Shown: piece by piece, positions 23,798-35,480 of the stretch
Position numbering within the stretch: the stretch's first letter is position 1
How the letters are laid out: the number at the start of each line of letters is the position of its first letter
Source: Diphasiastrum complanatum
Taxonomy: Eukaryota; Streptophyta; Lycopodiopsida; Lycopodiales; Lycopodiaceae
Length of the DNA stretch: 64,000 bases
NCBI GenBank assembly: GCA_029204225.1
Contig: CM055109.1
Location: forward strand, 28,635,361 to 28,699,360
Reading direction: 5' to 3'
Translations under genes and position numbers: made by a program
Notes under the pieces: model-generated
Databases searched by the model: none
What the model saw: the letters and a program-made list of their open reading frames with translations, nothing else
What the model was told of the DNA's origin: nothing

Positions 23798-25144
23798 GAA
23801 GAAAATGGAGCAGAGGATCTCTGATCTAGGATCTGAAAACACTCTGATCAGCCAAAAAATTGTCCAGCTGGATCGAGAGTTGAAGATAGTCAAACAACAT
23901 GAAGATAAGGCTGAAAGCGAGAAGAAGTTGGCCCAGCAACAAGCAGATCGCTTGGAAACCTACATCACCTCCCTGCAAAACGCCCTGACAACCACACAGG
24001 ATCAGGTAGATAAGTCAGTGCAAGATGCCAGGCAACAGGTGCAGCTGCTGAAGGGGCAATTACAGATGGCCAAACAAGATCACACACGGCTTCAAGGTGA
24101 GTTGGTCACACAGATGGAGATTGCGTATTTATTCAAAAAAGTGGAGACCTACAAAGTGGCCCTTCAGGGATTCCAAGGCCGCTTTGATAGGTTCAAAGGA
24201 GCAGCTTCAACCGAGTTGGCAAAGGCAAAAGAGACCATCATTGCCTATGAAAAAGCAGTCGCTCAAGTGTTGGAAGCCAGACCACAATCCCCATCTCGGT
24301 CATGCCACAATTCTCCCCTTCACGCCAAGAAGCTGTACCAATGGATACAGGGATTGATTCGAGCATGGACCAAGGGGGAGCTCTAGATATAATAGATCAA
24401 CCGCCAACCATACCGGAAGTACAAACAGGTTCATCCTCATCAAGGACAAGACCTCTATTCAGAAGGCCCATCAGCATCGAGGACCAGATCCAGACCTTCT
24501 TAAAGCAACATCTGCATGAGCCCTCACGTTGTGGATGGGTTCTGAAATTTAAGACCTCCGAGATCAAGGCCGACAAAGAGTTGGACAAAATACCTACACT
24601 GGGAGAGCAGCCGGCATGGAGAATCACGGTTTTTGAGAAAACTCCGGAATCAATTAGGAGTTACGTCGCCAGCCCTTGCCAGTTGCAGGTAGATCCCTAT
24701 TACGTGCCAATGTCAGGAAGAAATAAATGAAAAGATTTGGGATTGGATATGGACAAAATCACCATCCATACGTCCAATTGGCCAATCATCCATCAGCCTT
24801 ACAACTGGACCATTTCAGTGGACTTCCACCATGCTTTACAAGCATATCAGAGAGAGTATGTCCACTCTCCGGATCCAACGGTGCGACAATCGGCAATGTT
24901 TGCTAAAAATCTAACTCTGTTGGCGTCAATGGCAACCAAATGGGACGATTGCCTTCCTCCCTTGACATTCGATCCAAATAAGCCGATGGCCTCAAAGCAA
25001 ATCAAAGATCAGCTGCCGATTGCTCGTCTCTATTTTCGTGCGGCTATGAAGGGAGGCTCTTGGGAATCCCGCTTCACCTCATGGACAACTTCCAAATGGA
25101 TTGCCGGAGCCCACCGTTGTTTCCTGCCATTGGCATTGACATAA
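23798..25144 (+). pseudogene. Unrecognised coiled-coil protein, copy 1 (N-terminus missing)
   Basis: The reading begins right after the truncated RT. It contains a long heptad-rich coiled coil (EKKLAQQQADRLETY, QNALTTTQDQVDKSVQDA), then QMEIAYLFKKVETYKVALQG, a Pro/Ser-rich linker, and a C-terminal region (FRRPISIEDQIQTFL, TLGEQPAWRITVFEKTPES, then NWTISVDFHHALQAYQREY and MKGGSWESRFTSWTTSKW). One frame change (about 24300-24386) and one stop (about 24728) break it. I do not recognise the family. A diverged copy with the missing N-terminus lies at 26693-28465. The link to Ty3 remnants suggests an extra retroelement gene, but a captured host gene is possible. Confidence 0.6.
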
Positions 25145-25508
25145 GTTTCTAACGTGTTCTAAAACTCTTCGTGTTCTTTAACCATTAAGTTGGGCTTTAG
25201 TTGTTGAGGACTTCTGTCTAGAAATGAATAGTTTGCGAATGTGATTAATTAATTGTCTGCACAGTCACGAATACATTGAACAATGATGATGGAGGCCATA
25301 TTGTTGTTCCGAATTTATTAACATTACCCATCCCAAACATAAGTAATACTGGTTATTTTTTAATGTCTGTCGACAACCAGAATAACACTCGAAACCACTT
25401 GTCATAAATTGTACCAAAAACATAACTTTCTAATGTTGTCCTCTGTGGGAACGACATTATTTACTATAAAATCTATATAACCCTGTTGGTATAGAATGAC
25501 ATATACCA
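25145..25508 (+). repeat. Probable LTR end of a further Ty3 element
   Basis: The stretch contains a possible TATA box (TATTTACTATAAAATC near 25459) and ends ATATACCA just before a primer site. The left edge could not be fixed, so how much of these 364 bp is LTR is unclear. No gene is seen. Confidence 0.5.
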
Positions 25509-25512
25509 TTTT

Positions 25513-25530
25513 TGGCGCCGTTGTCGGGGA
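25513..25530 (+). promoter_or_regulatory. Primer-binding site, tRNA-Asp type
   Basis: TGGCGCCGTTGTCGGGGA matches the plant tRNA-Asp 3' end except for one C-to-T-type change. It starts the internal region that contains the gag at 25560-26374. Confidence 0.85.
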
Positions 25531-25559
25531 TAGTTTAGGAAAGTTATAAGAAATATGAC

Positions 25560-26374
25560 AAATCCATCTCCATCTCTAGTGTATGTCAGGTAGAGAATCC
25601 AAATTAGAACGATATCGTAAGCTTAGAGAGGAATTTTTACGAAGACAAAGTGAAAGTACTAGTTGAAGAAATCTAGACAAAATCACTGCCCAGTTACTTG
25701 AACTCCTAATTAGCTTCGATATGGAGGGTCCTGCTGCACGTTTCACTTGTATCTCTAAAATTAAATACGATTATTTTAAAGAGACTTCTTCCGATGATGC
25801 AGATAGCTATGTCAATTTGAGTCAATCTCTAATGCGAATAACGAGATACAATTCGAGTCAATTGCTAATGCGAATAACAAGGGAACTGACGTAGACAAAC
25901 TACGAATCTTCCCTGGTCTGCTAAGGAAGCAGGCGCGCATCTGGTATAGCCAAGTTGGACCAGGCCCTGTAGGAACCTGGTACCTGATGAAAGATGCGTT
26001 TCTGAACCAGTTCAGAGAGATCAATTACAAATCTAGAATTCTTGGACGTCTGAACAATGTTCAGAACAGACCCAAGTTCACACCAAGCCTAACATAATCC
26101 TCCTGATTTTTTTGGACCAGCGAAGTCTCAAACCGTGACTAAACCAGTTTCGGGTAACTGCTACAACTGTGGAGAGCCGGGACATTTTTTTCCTGACTGT
26201 CCTCAACCGCAAAAGCTGATTGGTTATGTACCATTATGCGCGAATTGCAGAGAGCCTGGCCACAAGTATCTTGACTACCCTCAGCCGCAGAAGCCGCGAC
26301 CTAAATATCTTCAGGCAGTGATGAGCTGGAAGGGCAGGCCTCATCAACCAATAGCATTTCCACATGCTGCCTGA
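25560..26374 (+). pseudogene. Ty3 gag pseudogene with two zinc knuckles
   Basis: Across several frames the Retrotrans_gag end is readable: a KLRIFPGLLRKQARIWYSQV-like run (near 25890), then GPVGTWYLMKDAFLNQFREI and RILGRLNNVQN (near 26040). After a stop, a frame from 26135 holds two knuckles, CYNCGEPGHFFPDC and CANCREPGHKYLDY; the last Cys of the second has become Tyr. This gag is a different subgroup from those at 10420 and 35481. No pol follows. Instead the coiled-coil gene lies downstream, so this could be a non-autonomous element carrying that gene. Confidence 0.8.
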
Positions 26375-26692
26375 CGAAATAGCAATATATTTGAAAAGTT
26401 CTTATTTTATTTATATTTGGAAAATTCTACGTTACGTAGAACCCTAAAGCTAAGGTTTCAATTGGTCCACATGGCAACGAAAATAAGAAAAAACCTTGTC
26501 AGACTCTAAGTTTTTTCAATGATTTTCTGATGGTTTGCAACCTTAGGAAAGTACGTATTACTTTTCAAATATTGCATAGGATAGTTGAGTCATATGTCAA
26601 GGTAGCCAAGGCCCTTCTCAAACCATATAACTGGTTCAAGACCATTTTTAAAGAGCTCATACGAGCCATTAAGAGCAATACCAAGTAGCAGT
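26375..26692. other. Spacer with no recognised gene
   Basis: AT-rich sequence between the gag remnant and coiled-coil copy 2. No motif or repeat is seen. Confidence 0.55.
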
Positions 26693-28465
26693 TTGCTGTT
26701 GGCCCCTTTATCTCTCCTAGCAGCCTCTCACATTGAAAATAAAATCCATGGATTTCGTCTGGATTCTATGCTTTCTATTTATGAAGAAGCACCGGCCGAA
26801 TCATCTCAACAGGCCTCCAGCTCACGTAGTCGACATCGTCCACGCAGCGAGATCGTCATTCCTGACTCGCCTTCCACGTCATGACATCGTACTAGGTAGA
26901 CATCGTCAGCTGCACTTCCACCCCCTGTTGTTATTCGCACTGAACTACCTATTCCCCCCATCTCTGATGCTTCCCTCGCCTCCTCTCACGGACAGTTCGT
27001 GACCATTGGGGCTACCATTCCCATCACAGCTGCCCAGGCCACCTCACCCCCACACACAGAAGCTATTTCCCCAAACACTTAGTATTTCATGGATATGTTT
27101 GATGATTCTGACCCTATTGGGGCCTCCGAAGTTTTTGAAATGCCCCAGAGCCCTGTGCCCTTTGAACTCAATCCCGAGGATTCGAACACTTTTATGATAC
27201 TACTACTGGTGTTGAAGATTCATTTCAGATACCCCAGCAACCTCAAGCTGAAGCCGCACCAGCCATACTTTGGGTCGAGCAAGCTGTCAAATCACCAAAG
27301 CAGTTCGACGCCACAGTGCCTGAGGGCTATGAAGAGGAAGACCTCTTTGAAGAAGAAGAATTACAGACACCTGTTCCATGCCAACCAAGGACAGTACCAC
27401 CAGGTCCTTCTGATGCTACCACTTCCACAATAGTAGATTTTGGTGATGCTCTCGGTTTGGTCTCAAGCCTTGCACAAGTGATCCAGTCTATGCTGGATAA
27501 GAAAAAAGAAATGGAGCAGTGAATCTCAGATATGGGATTGGAAAATACTCTCATCAGCTAGAAAGTTATACATCTAGACAAAGAGTTGAAGATTGCCAAG
27601 CAGCATGAAGCCAAATCCGAAGCTGAGAAGAAGACGACACAACAATTGGCTAATCGCCTAGAAGAGTATGTCAGCTCACTTCAGAATGCGCTGACAACCA
27701 CTCAAGATCAAGTGGACAAAGTCGTGCAAGAGCAAAGCAACAAGTGCAGTTGCTCCAGGATCAACTATAGATGGCAGAGCAAGATCACACATGTCTTCAA
27801 GGTGAACTGGATGCGACCACCCTTGAGCATGATGCGTATCTCCAGACGCAAATACCTGATCATCTAGTAACTCCGACGGAGATCGCGTATTTGTTCAAGA
27901 AAGTTGAAACTTACAAAGTGGCACTTCAAGGATTCCAAGGTCGCTTTGACAAATTCAAAGGTGCAACTTCAACTGAGTTGGCAAAGGCTAAAGCAATCAT
28001 CAATGCATATGAGAAAATAGTCGCTTAGGTGTTGGAAGCTGGACCTCAAATTTCAGTTTTGGTCAAGCCGCAATTCTCCCCTCCGCACCAAGCTAATGCA
28101 CCAATGGATACAGGCTTGGATTCGGGCATGGACCAGGGTGGAGCCCCTGAAGTTGAAGCACAGCAACTAGTTTCACAAACAGTGTAACCGGGTCCATCTT
28201 CATCAAGAACCACACCATTATTCAGAAGACCAATCAGCGTCGAGGACCAAATACTCAGATTTTTTTAGCATGAAATCTTCATGAGTCCTCACGTGGTGGT
28301 TGAGTCCTTAAGTTTAAGACCTCTGAAATAGAGGCCGACAAGAAATTGGATAAAATACTCGCATTGGGAGAGCAACCAGCTTGGAGAGTTACAATGTTTG
28401 AGAAAACTCCAGAATCTATTAGGAATTATGTTGCCAGCCCTCGCCAATTGCCTTCTAGCCACCAT
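26693..28465 (+). pseudogene. Unrecognised coiled-coil protein, copy 2 (with N-terminus)
   Basis: Read across three frames, this copy begins with a Ser/Pro-rich region (ESSQQASSSRSRHRPRSE near 26795), an acidic segment (MFDDSDPIGASEVFEMPQ near 27095; EEEDLFEEEELQTPVP near 27330) and VDFGDALGLVSSLAQVIQ. The coiled coil follows (EKKTTQQLANRLEEYVSS; QNALTTTQDQVDKVVQE), then EIAYLFKKVETYKVALQGF and the C-terminal TLGEQPAWRVTMFEKTPES-type region. The end is cut near 28450, so the last domain of copy 1 is missing. It has more stops than copy 1. The spacer residues between coiled-coil blocks (DATTLEHDAYLQTQIPD) are present here and deleted in copy 1. Confidence 0.6.
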
Positions 28466-29329
<864 letters not shown>

Positions 29330-30110
29330 TGATGTCAGGTATCGAAAAACTATAAATTTTTCGAGTCGAGCCATGATCAAAAAATTTTGATTTGAGGTAT
29401 CAAATTTTTTGAGTAGATCCGATATTGAAAATTTGGACTACTGATATCGAAAAATTCAATTTGGGGTATTGAAAAAATTCGAAGTTTTCGAGTTGATCCA
29501 TTATCGAAAAATTCTAATTCAAAATGGGTCCATTATCAAAAAATTCTAATTCATAGTGGGTCGACTACATTTTTCAAGTGGGTCATTATCGAAAAAATCT
29601 GAATGATGGTATCAAAAAATTATGAATTTTTTGAGTAGATCCGATAGTGGAATTTTTGGTGGTATCAAAAAATCCCATTTGGGGCATCGAAAAATTCGAA
29701 TTCTCTGAGTCGTCCCATTATCGAAAAATTCTGAAATGAGATATCAAAAAATTACGATTTTTTTGAGTAGATTCGATATTGAGTCTGATTGATGGTATCA
29801 AAAAAATCCGAATTGCGGTATCGAAAAATTCTGATTAGAGGTATCAAAAAATTATGAATTTTGCGAGTAGATCTGATATTGAAAATTCTGACTGTTGGTA
29901 TCGAAAAATCCAGTTTGGGTATTGAAAAAAATGTGGAAGTGCATAAATTGATCTAGACTCAAAAAATTTTGATTTCAGACATAAAAAAACTACAAATTTT
30001 TTGAGTCGATCTGGTATCAAAAAATTTCGATTCTTGATTTTAATCTTTGGTCGAAAAAATTTGATATTGGATTTTTTTATCTTCTGTTCAAAAATGTTGC
30101 TAGCAAATCA
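29330..30110. repeat. Degenerate AT-rich satellite-like repeat
   Basis: The phrases TATCGAAAAATTC, TATCAAAAAATTA, TTTTTTGAGTAGATCCGATA and TTTGGGGTATTGAAAAA recur many times in the same order with changes. The repeat has no constant period; units are roughly 60-120 bp. No coding region is present. Confidence 0.75.
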
Positions 30111-30197
30111 ATAACCCTTTTTAAAACATAGACTACGTGTGAAAAACACTTTTTGAATAAGTATCTAGAAGCTTTTTTTCCAGTCAGCTCCTTGAAC

Positions 30198-31022
<825 letters not shown>

Positions 31023-31454
31023 TATTCTCTTGAAATAAAACATCGTCTCCTTTACTGTTGGAATAAGAACCCTACATAAGCTTCTATCAATCACAAAATG
31101 GAGTAGCAAGACACCTCATCACCGAAACAAAATAACTTCATCAAGTCTCCACAAAAGTCCTGTGATTTATGTAGATCTGCGACATCTGCAACAACAAGGT
31201 TGAAGGCATCATGAAGTTGAAGGCGGCCACTCACAAAATAACTACAATATCTCACCACATCTACTCGCCAAACAACTACATCTCAATGATCATTCTCCCC
31301 AACTTGCACATGATCAATCTAACTCCAAATCTAACTCCAACTCTAACTCTAACTCTACTCTACATCCCAAATGCTAAGTCTAACTCCAATTCTAACTCTA
31401 ACTGTACCTTGCATCTCGAAACCATAAATCATAAACATCACTTCAAACTTACTA
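31023..31454. other. Spacer with CTAACT-type degenerate repeat
   Basis: No gene is seen. Between about 31316 and 31403, words CTAACTC and CTAACTCCAA recur in a run (period about 6, or 12 when imperfect). It is not the plant telomere unit CCCTAAA. Confidence 0.65.
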
Positions 31455-32282
31455 CTACAACACTTTTGAATACACAATGTTTTGAGTGTACCTCGCCACT
31501 CCATCCACATCTGTAAATCGATTGTCCTTGTCAATTATCAACACATGAAGACTTGCTGCATTTCGCACTCTCAAAAGTGCAACATACAACTGCCCATGAC
31601 TAAACAGAGGCCGAGGCAAATACAATCCAATCATGTCCATAGTTTGCCCTTGTGCTTTGTTTATTTTCATGGCAAATGCTGCTCTGATAGAAAATTGGAC
31701 CCTCTGCAATTCAAACGGTATGTTCGAATCACTTGGCACTATAGTAATACATGGAATAAGGACGCTACTCTCTATATTCTTCTTGGTCACTATCTCTGCC
31801 TCTATGACCTGTCTACCCAATCTGAGGATAATCAATCTTGTGCCATTGCACAATCCTTTGTGCGATGCTATCGATCGTAACAACATCACAATCATCCCAA
31901 TCTTCAGCACCAACTTATGTGGAGGACACCCACTTGGTTGCAGGCTATTCAAATACTCTATAGGGTGGACATTAGAGCCCTCACACTCAACAACACTATC
32001 GACACTATAAAAAGTAAAAACGTCACTCGAAAGCTGCTCAACAACCCTCGCATTGATCTCATCCACATCTTTGTTCAATGGGGTCAATATTGCACGAAGC
32101 CTCAAAAATTCAACATCCTTAAAACGTCGCGCAACATCAGGAAATGTGAATGAAATCAATTTGTCCACATCACGTGTCCTTACGCACATGCCCTCTAGCA
32201 GGGAAATCAGGTCCAAATCACGATGCACGAATGTGAGCTCACAACCATAATAACACTCAATTCCAATAACATTCAGATCCAA
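31455..32282 (-). pseudogene. Helitron PIF1-like helicase, C-terminal fragment
   Basis: Helitrons move as rolling circles using a Rep/helicase protein. This 275-residue minus-strand reading matches the C-terminal helicase part. Seen: PLNKDVDEINARVVEQL, LKIGMIVMLLRSIASHKGLC followed by NGTRLIILRL, then FSIRAAFAMKINKAQGQTMD, and IGLYLPRPLFSHGQLYVALL near residue 240. In the family the last motif reads YVALSR; here Ser is Leu. The Walker A part and the Rep nuclease are absent. The open frame is unbroken but starts mid-domain, so it is a truncated piece, not a working gene. No CTRR end with hairpin was identified to its left. Confidence 0.88.
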
Positions 32283-32299
32283 TAATTAGCAAAATTCAA

Positions 32300-32665
32300 A
32301 GAAATCATGAGAGATGGAGAAGGAAAGAAGAAGAGCAAGGACATTCATTAATTTATTTCTGAAGAGAACCAATCTGCTTTATTGAAATGAGGAAATGAAC
32401 ATGAGCAACTCGAGTTGGTCCCTTCTTTTAGTAGAGAGGAGGACCCTTGCCTCTGAATCCTATTGGTCCAATCTTGCCTCTCTTTTTATTCAAATTTAAA
32501 AAAGTTTGGGAACCATCAAAATTGGAGGCAAACTCAACTTTATTCACTAACTTGACATTTAGGCCCTGCGACATCAAAAGTCCCACAAAAAGGCCTAAAG
32601 TCCTTTTATTGACTTTTAACTAATCAATCAAAAAACTATGTGATCATCGGGTTGGACTTACACAC
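32300..32665 (-). repeat. LTR fragment, inverted, of the Ty3 LTR seen at 18032
   Basis: This stretch is the reverse complement, with scattered changes, of 18104-18460: GTTGGACTTACAC, TTAGGCCCTGCGACAT, AACTCGAGTTGGTCCC and AACCAATCTGCTTTATTGAA all correspond. It lacks both LTR ends, so it is a relic, not a solo LTR. It lies immediately upstream of the Helitron fragment. Confidence 0.85.
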
Positions 32666-33865
32666 ACAGGGAAGGGATTGATAGGTTCGTATATTTCCTA
32701 GTTAGATTAATTGTTTGATGAATTGTTCCATGGATTGATCAAAAGAATAATATGTATGAACTTAGCTAAGTGCATGTACTTATTTAATAAACAAAGGTTG
32801 CAACTAAGATTTATTTGATATGATAAAAATTATAGTATGATAGTTGAGTATAAAGTAGATGTTAAAACCTAACATGGACCTAATATCATAAAGAACAATA
32901 AACAATAGCACATGCAAATAAATATTTGATAAATTCATTATTTTCATGATTGATTAAAAAATTGATAGATGGGTTGATAATTGGAGGCATAAACGATTAT
33001 GGATTTAGGGTCTATTCAAGGCTTTGGCACATGAACATGTTGACTAGATATTTGAGAAAGCAATTGATAGTTTTATGTATTTTCTAGTTATTTTGATTGT
33101 TTGATGGATTGATCAAAAGAATAATCTATGGAAGATGAATGGACGGATGAATGATTGCATGGTTGGAGAGATGGAGAAAATAAGAATCAAAAGAGATTTA
33201 AAAAAAAGTCAACAATTTCTTTCAAGATAAATCACATTTATAATGAAGGAATGAAAACAATCATACCACATATATTGTCCATAAGTGTATAGCATCCTAG
33301 ATTCTATATAACTTTGAAAGGTTTCCCATGTTAAGGGGAGTATTGCCAAACTTCAGTGTTATTTTTATGATGATGTTGATAAGCAAATATATGACTTTGA
33401 TATATTAATGGATAAATAGTGGATTCATTAAAAAGTTGATAAAGGGATTCATAGATTTATGTTTCTCATGATTTTGAATGATTACATGGTGGATTGATCA
33501 AAGAATAACTCATAAACTCCATGTAGTTACTAAATAGAGTATGCAAGTGAGATTGATTAATATGATGCACATGATAACATATTGTAGATGAATGGATGAA
33601 GGAAACGTTTATCAAAAGAAACTTTGAATGGCTGAAGATAATCTCTACTTTCGTATAGACTTACAAAGTAATAGATGAGCTGACAAATAAATGGATAAAT
33701 GGGTTTTTTAGTAGATTCCCTAAGGATTTAATCTCCTACTTTGATTATTGAAGGATGGGAGAACCCATCAATGAACAAATAGATGAAAGCCGACAGAAGG
33801 ATAATGCCCATTGGCAAAGAGTAATTAAGCTAAAAAACTAAGTAAAACATAAAATATTAAACTAA
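32666..33865. repeat. Gene-free AT-rich stretch with decayed units of about 380 bp
   Basis: ATGGATTGATCAAA-type words recur at about 32731, 33115 and 33490, spacing 384 and 375. Flanking text is also alike (TTTCTAGTTA...TTGATTGTTTGATG before them; AAGAATAA after). Divergence is high. No gene is seen. Confidence 0.6.
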
Positions 33866-34471
33866 TTACTCAAAAACTACTGTTTGATGTAAGTCACTAA
33901 CTAGAATAGTTGCAGTAATAGGTAATGCAGGAAGCTCCGAACTCGCCGCTCCTGCAAATTGAGCTCGTCGAAGAATTGAAAGTGTTTGTGAACGATGCAA
34001 TGCAACAAAAATATGTTGATGATAGAAAGATACAATGACGGATGGTAGCGTTACACTTTGTCCCTGGCGCTTCACAACAAGCTCTGCACATAATGACAAG
34101 AAATCATTAAATTTCTTATGAAGACATCCATATGTTTCCAAAGCAAAGGGGATGAACTATTCACCAGATGTAAAGGCATTCCAAATAGCAATATCCGAAG
34201 GTTGGTAGCTAAATGGGTTAAAGCCAGTCGGAGAGGTCTTTGTACGTCCAGGCGAAGGGCAATGGAATGCGGGCATAAAGGCGAGGATGAGGGAAACCGA
34301 GATAAAAGGAGCCCGGAATATCAAGATTGTGTGCCCAAGCCCAACTAGAGGTGAAAGAGGACCAGGATGGGAGATTTGTGGTGTTGCTAAAAGGGAAGCT
34401 CGTTGTTGAAAGGCGGTACATGCATTTTGATTACGGGAAAGGCCTGCACCTGCACATACAAACGTCCACAA
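33866..34471 (-). pseudogene. Unrecognised coding remnant, minus strand
   Basis: Two consecutive minus-strand stretches read as one protein if a stop near 34157 is passed: ...PFSYQPSDIAIWNAFTSGE (34471-34157), then ETYGCLHKKFNDFLSLCAE and SVIVSFYHQHIFVALHRSQT, ending LVSDLHQTVVFE (34141-33866). The composition looks like true coding sequence, with balanced amino acids and few breaks over 200 residues. I do not recognise it with confidence. The phrase resembles the C-terminal end of reverse-transcriptase-type retroelement proteins seen in plants, but I cannot verify that. Confidence 0.35.
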
Positions 34472-34534
34472 CCTTGATAGGGTACACGAGAGGATGGTTG
34501 TATAGGAGTTTACGTGGGGGGGAAGGCCCTGCTT

Positions 34535-34611
34535 GAGGGCCTTCCTTGCTGGGAGGGCCCTTGCCCTAGGGCGGGAGCCCGAGGGTAGGCCCCGACCAGC
34601 AAGGAAGGCCC
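34535..34611. repeat. GC-rich 16-bp perfect inverted repeat
   Basis: GGGCCTTCCTTGCTGG (34537-34552) and CCAGCAAGGAAGGCCC (34596-34611) are exact reverse complements. The 43-bp loop is itself GC-rich with smaller palindromes (GCCCTAGGGC). It is much more GC-rich than its surroundings. Confidence 0.9.
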
Positions 34612-35480
34612 GAGGGTTGCGGTCCTTCCCCTACATAATGCCATTGTGCGAAGGTTTTTGTTTTTTTTTTTTTTTTTTCCGTTTTTTGCCCGTACGGTAC
34701 GGCCGTACATGTGGACCCATTTTTTTTTTTTTTTTGATTTTTTGCCATTTTTTTTTCGCAAATTTTTTTACGTTTGTGGTGGAATGTGGATGTGGACAAC
34801 CAATGATGGGCTGCCACATAGCACATGCACATTCCACCGGAGAGAGGAGAGAGAACGTGCATTCCATCGGAGAGAGGAGAGAGAAAGTGAATTCCACCGG
34901 AGAGAGGAGAGAGAATGACAGATTCCTGGGAGAGAGAAAATTGGATGGACATTATGCTCCTAGAGGTGGTCCCAAAATACAAAGGACACCTGAGCACAAG
35001 GCATTATGAAGATGAAAAAGGAGATGAAGGAATAGATGTACCAGCAACTGTAGATTCATGACAGTGAGGTGGGGATGGAATGGATGGTGAAGCAGGTGAA
35101 GGAGGTCTCTTTTTGTGTTGATCTGCACTCTGATCCATATTTGCAATGTCAAGATTGCCACCTTCCATTGAAAATGCTATTCACTGAATCTCCAAAAAAA
35201 TGTTGGCTCTATTGCTCTTTCCGACTCCATAGCAATTTTCTATCAGTTTCGTGCTCTGAGGTTCCAAAAAATAAAAAAATAAAGAAACAAAAAGAGGCAA
35301 ACATCAACCATCGACAAAATCATACTGCCACGTCTAGTTGGAATAAGCCATAGGCATATCTAGTAGGGTACCGGCCTTAGACATGACCTAGATGGAAGCC
35401 ATAGACTAGGGAGACACCTTTGCCCTCATCCATCCACCCAAACCACTTACCTGGTCTTGTGATCATCCGTTCAGATCAAC
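34612..35480. other. T-tracts and a 30-bp tandem repeat; no gene
   Basis: Two long T-runs (34655-34678 and 34720-34734) flank a CGTACGGTACGGCCGTACAT segment. Three exact-length 30-bp units start at 34831, 34861 and 34891 (ATTCCACCGGAGAGAGGAGA plus ten bases), with a degenerate fourth at 34921. The rest, to the gag start at 35481, holds no recognised gene or primer-binding site. Confidence 0.8.

Noticed and set aside
31316-31403. An internal telomere repeat
   Set aside because: The unit is CTAACTC-like, not CCCTAAA, and it is too irregular.
34533-35009. A 158-residue open frame on the plus strand
   Set aside because: It is made of T-tract phenylalanines and the translated 30-bp repeat. No domain is present.
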